Positions 58,089-64,000 of a stretch of DNA of 64,000 bases are shown in pieces. The DNA is from Drosophila miranda (Eukaryota; Arthropoda; Insecta; Diptera; Drosophilidae), in the NCBI RefSeq assembly GCF_003369915.1, contig NC_046677.1, positions 18,184,913 to 18,248,912 on the forward strand, in the 5' to 3' direction. Position 1 is the stretch's first letter. The number at the start of each line of letters is the position of its first letter. The position numbers and the translations under genes are program-made. A model generated the notes under the pieces. That model ran no database searches and was not told the DNA's origin. It saw only the letters and a program-made list of their open reading frames with translations.

Positions 58089-60488
58089 CTTGTATAGTAA
58101 GATGATAACTAAAGAAATTGTGAATAATGTTAATTAAAGCTAAAGCGTCGTCAAATATAAGGAGGGACGCGCACGCCGTGCATTTTAGTGTGTTCAATCC
58201 CCGGCATTTCAACCTGTCCTGTCCGTTTGTCTGTTTATTACACATTTTACATGCAAATAGAAATAATCGTAGAGTTTTGCGACCGGTGGCGTGCGCGTTG
58301 GATTGATTGTTGATACATAAACCAAACAAAAGCAATTGTTACATCAATTAGACACAATTTTGTTGATTTACACTCTAAGCAACCGAATCGTTCTGTTTCT
58401 GTTTGAACTAGACCTTCGTTTTGGACTCGTAAGCTAATAAGGAATTGTATTGTTGTTACAGCACAAGAGAAGTAAACCCCGAAGGGACTACTAGACACAA
58501 AGGATCGCTTAACTCTTAACTCGTTTAACCAAGAGCAATATTAGTTTTTAAACCAGTTTGAAAATGTCAATTTTGTTTGGAGCATATGCGAGAGTACACG
58601 AACACACGATTATATCGAACTATATCACTGCGCGAACTTAATGCGCCTCAGATCACGCTTTAGTTTACCAAATAAATACGATAGATACGATTTAGCTGAT
58701 TGGAACTCAACCAAACAACCAAAACATCATTTATTTCGCTCCCCGATCGACTGAGGTGCGTGTTCTGGGTTTTCGGAGGAGTTGAGTTCTGTTCTTCCAA
58801 CGGAAAAGCAAGCGCCTAGCAGGCAGGACCCTTGTCTACCCTTGTGGATGCATAAATACTTATGTACATATGTGCGAGCATGTAACCAAACGAATGTTTA
58901 AGATACAAATAACTTTAAATGAGAAATCAGAGAAACCGAACAAATGCCTTTTACATGCCCACACGTACACTAGCGAAAAGTCTCCCGAGAACGGAAAATG
59001 ATCAAATGAAAATCGAAGTGAAAATGAAAATGTAAAGCTGAGCAAACCAATGTTAGTCGATAATAAGGAAGGAGCGTTACGGTTTGCACGATATGATATA
59101 TTCGTAATGTCTGCGAAACCACAAGCGAAGCTAATAATTTGTTTAGAATATATATCAACCTGTTGATTATGTTAATCATTAACGAAAGACATAACAAGAT
59201 AAGATGTTAAGGTCGAGAACCATAACCGCCGGTAAAACGGACGGTCTATTGTTGTATGTTTTATTCGAAGCGCACGAAATGAACTAAACGTAAAACATAA
59301 ACAATATAAAGCAAGATGGAGAACGGAGAATGGAGAAACTGTAGCTAAAGTGAAATTTTTGTAAACTTTTTGATATGTGATGATGATTTGGATAAATTAG
59401 AGCCACAGAGGAAAGAATTATTACCTTAACCTAGCCCTAGATATCTAAACCAATTACAAATGTGTAGCGCAAACGCAAAGTAAGCAAAGCAAAGCAAGGC
59501 AGAGGAGAGGAGAGGAGAACAGAGCCAGCCGAGGAGAACTAGTTACACTCTAAGATGGATAATATTGTTATGCAATAAGTAGTCTCGGCCAGCCGAAGCA
59601 CCAATCAGGGTTCCTTTCGGGATGGAATGGGATGGGATGGAATGGAAGGGGATGAGATGGTATGAGGATGGTAGTCTGGATGGCAGATCTATTGATCTGG
59701 CCCCCAAAGGTCCTTGAAAGGAACTATATTAGCAATATATTCATGGCAATTCAATTGTATTAACGACATTGATAAATCTGATGTGTAAGCAAATAGTGAA
59801 TGCAAATAGTGAGCCTAGTTAATGGTTAAAGAAACCCCCGTAACCAGAGGGACGGGGATGAGGGATGAGAACAACTCAATTCGATCAAATTGAAATGAAT
59901 ACTAAACGTAGATAAGCGAGTAAGTAGTAAATTATCCAATTGTAAATAGGATTTTATTTACACTTTCATTGATTTGATTTGTTTTCGGTTTCGGTTTGGT
60001 TTTGTTTTTGGATTCGGATGAAGTTCAGTTTTCTCATTACAGATATATACACTTTATTAGAATCAAGATTAAAAACACACACAGACACATACACACGAAA
60101 AAGCTTTAATTAATTTAATTACAAGACGAAAAACCAAAAGAAAAGGAATGTAATACAAAGTGTATTTAAGAATAATCAATTTCGATATCATTGATCCCAT
60201 TGATAGCGAATTCCATTGTAGATACCTATTGGGCAGCGGTAATTAATTATTTCATTAATTAATTAACTAGCCAGCTATGTCGTCAATGTCAATGTCGCCT
60301 ATTGTGAGTTCTAAATATTGCATCTGATAAAACAATAACGAAGCATAACTAGCTATAAATCCAAACCAAATGCAAATAAACAAAATACGATTATACAAAA
60401 GAACAGAACAGATCAGGACAGAACAGAACAGAACAGGCCTAGGAACACCGCATACATATATACAGAAACACATGCATACACAATCCAC

Positions 60489-60514
60489 AACACACACACA
60501 CACACACACACACA
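60489..60514. repeat. CA dinucleotide repeat
   Basis: About twelve CA units. Confidence 0.9.
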
Positions 60515-61121
60515 GAACTCGAACACAAAGCTTTTATAAAAAACTATTTAACAACAAATATATTATATATATATGTACTATGGAAAATAATAATCCTGCC
60601 AAGTAACATTCGAATACCTGCTTGAAGAAGATACACCCGCTTTTGCTAAGAAAACGAAAAAGAACAGAGATTTAATAACGAAAAAAAACAGAAATAAAAA
60701 GAAAAAAAAACAAAAACCGAAAACAAAACTAAAATATGAGAGAAACGTAAAGAAAGAAGAGAGAGTATGTACGGCTAAATACGATTTTTATACTTTCGAT
60801 ATAATGATTTTTTATACTAAACGTAAAACTCTTTGAACGAGAGCGTAGAACTTTGAACTCGAAGCTGAGGATTTTTTGGGCTATTGATTTTGAGATCGCA
60901 TTGATTTGAGTCGGACGAGAGCACGTCGTCATACTTATAGCTACATATACATATATGGTATATACAAACGTATGTAAACCCTAACTGCAACTATGGAACG
61001 AGAGCACAAATTTTGTTGAACAAAGACAAACACACCCGAAATCAAATACTAAAACAGACAAAAAACAAAACAAAACACAAGAAAACATTTTTTAAATGCA
61101 ACTCTCAACAGACTCACAACA

Positions 61122-61122
<1 letters not shown>

Positions 61123-61152
<30 letters not shown>
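61123..61152. repeat. CA dinucleotide repeat
   Basis: About fifteen CA units. Confidence 0.9.
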
Positions 61153-61154
<2 letters not shown>

Positions 61155-61935
61155 TACACTCACACACAGGAACATAAAATCAAATATATACTAAATATAT
61201 AAACGGTGTATGTATATATTTAGCAAACAAGAAACGTAATGGAAACACCCGCACAAATTGATCACCTAACTGAAGAAGAAATATAAAATACGAGTAATAT
61301 GCTTTGGAGAGAGCGAGAGCCCAGCCCGCAGGGCGCAGGGAGCCACAATTTCTAGGAAAATGTCCACACTTAGCCTAGAGAGCGGTTTTTGTATGAGGAG
61401 ACAATTTGTAAATATACATGCATATATATATATTTCTTGATTTTATCTAAAGCCACGTACGTGTAGGACACGCAAATCATTCAAAAACTTTAGTTTTCTC
61501 CTAAAATGCAAGCGAAACTCCTAAGCTCCTAAAGAGAAGTTAAAGATTCCCCTTCGAGGACACTTTTCTCAATATCTAGATATTTATACGGATATCGAAG
61601 TACCCGACCCCGACCCTGAACCGTACTTAAGTGCATAAGCAAGAGCATACCGCATTCCGCATACCCTAAACGGAAATATACCAAGAGTAAAGAACAATGT
61701 CAACTACAATAAATTAGCAAGGTGGAGGGGAAAGTGAGAGGAGAGAAGAGAATTAAATACTAGTGCAATAAAACAGATTATTCGGTATGATTAAAAGGAA
61801 ATACATCTAAGTAAACGCTTTGTAAAATACATATAAACAAACGATTTATTAAAAGGAACATGAAAATGAAAACCAATAAAAACTAAACCCGAAAGAAATG
61901 AAAATGCAAACGAAACCAATGAAATACTAATGAGA

Positions 61936-62022
61936 AATAAAGAGCGTTATACATTGACATTAACATTAACACGTGATTCGATATCTCATCTTATAAGCAT
62001 AAATCAATAAGATAACAATAAA
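61936..62022 (+). terminator. terminal poly(A) signals of the plus-strand unit
   Basis: AATAAA at 61936-61941 and 62017-62022 (with another AATAAA-like hexamer directly after). They are the last plus-strand signals before the convergent phospholipase gene. Confidence 0.5.
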
Positions 62023-62147
62023 GAATAAATTAAAGAAAATGCAATTTCCACGAGTTGCTTGCGGGCGGGAAGGGGAGCGTAGAGGACGGACGGGTAGTAG
62101 TCTGCACTAGAAAACACGATTCGACTTGTGCTACTTAAACAATCACA

Positions 62148-62153
62148 TTTATT
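62148..62153 (-). terminator. PLA2G15: poly(A) signal of the phospholipase gene
   Basis: AATAAA on the minus strand about 108 bases after the stop codon. Confidence 0.6.
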
Positions 62154-62260
62154 TAACATTAAAATTGGCATTATTTGATCGTAAGGGTTTACACTGATCA
62201 TCACTTTGGATATTTCGTACCAGAGATACTTCATCTTTGACGACTACAACTACTGTCTGA

Positions 62261-63721
62261 CTACGGCTGCTGCATGACAGTGCGAATATATTGGAGAACA
62301 TCTTCATGCGATAGGATCTTCATGTGGTCCACTCCCTGCAGGGCCAGCGTCGATATGGGGGAGCTCGTGTAGCCTGACCAGTACTTGCAGGCCCGTAGGG
62401 AGCGCTGGTTCACAGTGCCATCGCCCGGGCCCATGATAAGCTTGGGCGTTTCTCCAGCAATATCGTTCTTTTTGTACTGTAATCTGTTGGATATGGAATG
62501 GTTTTATAAATCTGTAAATCTCTTTCCACAAATAGGGTACCTTTCCACTGTGTCTATCCCGTCGCCGTATAGGCAGTGCAGCTCCACATCGGGGGGACTG
62601 AAGTTTTGGGTATAGCGCAACGTGTCCTTGCGCATTTCCCAGCCCGTCATGTAGTCAATGTCGTTGAAGAACTCTTTGAGCTGCGCCATAGTATAGTTAC
62701 GAGAGGGGGTCGTGGCCAGAACATCGGATGGCTTCCAGAACAACGGCGATGGCAGTAGCCAGGCCGACGAAGGATGCGTAATCTGCTCAGCCCTCAGGAT
62801 CTTGGCACTCAGAGCGAACGAGTCCAGATCATCGCCCATAGCAAAGACTTTCACTGCCTTTACGCTGCCAGCCCACGCGCCGGCCAGACTTATCTGCCGC
62901 CGCACATACTTGTTCTTCCACTCGAGGGTCTGTTGCTGCAGGAAAACTAGTGCCATGGGACTGCCCATGCTGTGCGATATGACGGTGACGGCTGACTGGT
63001 TGTTCACCTCGTAGGTCTCCTCGACAAGCTGCTTGAGGTCGATGAAGAACTGTTTGTTCTCATCTGCAGAGATTTTTCAGACAGTTACCAACACGCACTT
63101 GCTTTGAAATACTCAAATTATCTCACTTGGTGCTCTGCGGAAGTCGAAGGGTGCTCCGCGTATGTTCAGTTTCCGCTCATAGCCCATGCCCACAAGCACG
63201 TTAGCGATGTCCTTGAAATACGCTCCTGCACTGTTCCGCGTCGGATCTATCCACTCCACCACCTCGGGATTGCCCCAACCAGGTATGCGTGTCTCCACTC
63301 CCGGGGTATTGTGCGTCGTTCTTGTGGCCTTGTCGTAGTACAACTTGATATTGTCTATCCAGCAGTACACCATTGGAATCACCAGCTGCTCCAGGTCGAG
63401 CCAGAGATTGAACCAGTCATGGGTCTTCTCGCACACGAAGTAGGGAGCACTCGACTTGTTCAAGCGGGCATCGAGCTGGGAGCCGCCATCACCTGGCACT
63501 AAAATCCGAAAAGAAGGTCATCCTCGGTCGTCCTTGGGCAGAAAATCAATAAACTCACCAAATATTACTGGGGACATTTTAGGCTCTGGCGGGGACGTGG
63601 GCGGCGGCGGAGGTATATTCTGCTTGTGCTTCCTGGAAAATGGCCAGGGCCAAGAGCAGTCCGCTGCTTCCAAAAAGATGGTCAGTAGCACCACCAGGAG
63701 GATACCAGAGCGGAGTCTCAT
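62261..63721 (-). CDS. PLA2G15: lysosomal phospholipase A2, LCAT family (group XV)
   Basis: Four exons (63559-63721, 63127-63498, 62541-63063, 62261-62483), GT-AG, phases consistent, give 426 residues (human PLA2G15: 412). A signal peptide is visible (RLRSGILLVVLLTIFLEAADC), followed by a Pro-rich spacer. The oxyanion/N-terminal motif VPGDGGSQLDARL follows, then the lid cysteine in YFVCEKTHDWFNLW. The nucleophile elbow is ISHSMGSP (Ser), the acid is Asp in GPGDGTVN, and the catalytic His is in GVDHMKIL. The second disulfide pair is unclear, with Cys in ELHCLYGDG and LRACKYW. Two sequons (NKSS, NYTM) fit a secreted, lysosomal glycoprotein. The family hydrolyses phospholipids and makes 1-O-acylceramide at acid pH. 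D. melanogaster has two such genes, which I recall as CG18858 and CG31683; I cannot say which this matches. All catalytic residues are present. Confidence 0.94.
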
Positions 63722-64000
63722 GGTGCAATGTGTCTTGTGCGTTACGGCGAATGATAATTGTCCAATCGAAAAATCGCGCCACTGAATCGTTCACAGATAA
63801 AGGTCTTAACAAGTGAACACCGTCAGTCGGAAATAAATGAATCAGCCAATAACGCCGAGCTATTATAAATTATTTAAATATTGTTGTTTGTTTGCGCAGT
63901 TTCAAGTCAGTAAAGAGGAGGGAGAGAGAAGGCATACGGGGAACGGAACAAAGAAGTGATGACTTTTGACACTGGAAGCGAAGTATTTGCAGGGGAGCGG
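63722..64000 (-). other. 5'UTR and upstream flank of the phospholipase gene
   Basis: About 117 bases of leader are predicted from the Inr at 63838. Beyond the TATA box nothing else is recognisable to the window edge. Confidence 0.5.
63835..63869 (-). promoter_or_regulatory. PLA2G15: TATA box plus Inr of the phospholipase gene
   Basis: TTTATAATA (63861-63869) lies 29 bases before the A of a TCATTT initiator (63835-63840) on the minus strand. The spacing is canonical, in contrast to the DRE/Motif 1 promoters of the central cluster. Confidence 0.5.

Larger units (their letters stand above)
57491..62022 (+). other. long 3'UTR-like region of the YjbQ-family transcription unit
   Basis: About 4.5 kb, AT-rich, with no ORF of note and no promoter I can identify. 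It holds CA and GA repeats and four Pumilio-type sites TGTANATA (58863, 59941, 61211, 61407). It ends at strong AATAAA signals, about 125 bases before the signal of the convergent gene. Long 3'UTRs of this kind are common in neural fly genes. Earlier poly(A) sites are likely too. Confidence 0.5.

Overview
The window looks like nuclear DNA from a Drosophila species. The evidence is insect-type housekeeping core promoters (Ohler Motif 1 and DRE boxes), a MADF/BESS protein, introns of 60-70 bp beside large repeat-bearing ones, GC-rich wobble positions in coding sequence and AT-rich flanks with CA/TG runs. An obscura-group fly would fit, but I cannot fix the species from sequence alone. I saw no tRNA, rRNA, known microRNA or CRISPR.

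Layout. Left (2-6 kb): two minus-strand housekeeping genes, a PBK/TOPK-type kinase and a calmodulin-lysine methyltransferase (CAMKMT); the latter has a splice acceptor just upstream of its ATG, so its promoter lies elsewhere. Next comes about 25 kb (6.1-31.8 kb) with no recognisable gene. It carries simple repeats and a recurring motif of about 18 bp, near ACGCKGCGTATGMGYAAT. Centre (31.9-41 kb): a compact cluster with a MADF/BESS gene (-), Arpc2 (+, eight exons) and Tmie (-, three exons). It is bracketed by two CTCF-like sites. Two Arpc2 introns hold a 164-bp satellite-like tandem repeat.

The MADF and Arpc2 genes are transcribed outward from a roughly 530-bp element whose inverted ends each carry DRE plus Motif 1. 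A related copy sits near 42.3-42.7 kb, upstream of the next plus-strand gene. That gene (43.6-62 kb) encodes a YjbQ/UPF0047-family protein in four coding exons with a 7.3-kb intron. Its last exon runs on into a 566-codon open frame without an early ATG, then about 4.5 kb of 3'UTR-like sequence. Right end: a minus-strand, LCAT-family lysosomal phospholipase A2 (PLA2G15 type) in four exons, with its own TATA/Inr promoter.

The genes share no pathway; this is a block of broadly expressed genes beside a large noncoding interval. The most unusual points are the promoter-bearing repeat, the Arpc2 intronic satellite, the AUG-less frame after the YjbQ stop, the recurrent motif in the gene desert, and a homopolymer frameshift in the MADF gene.
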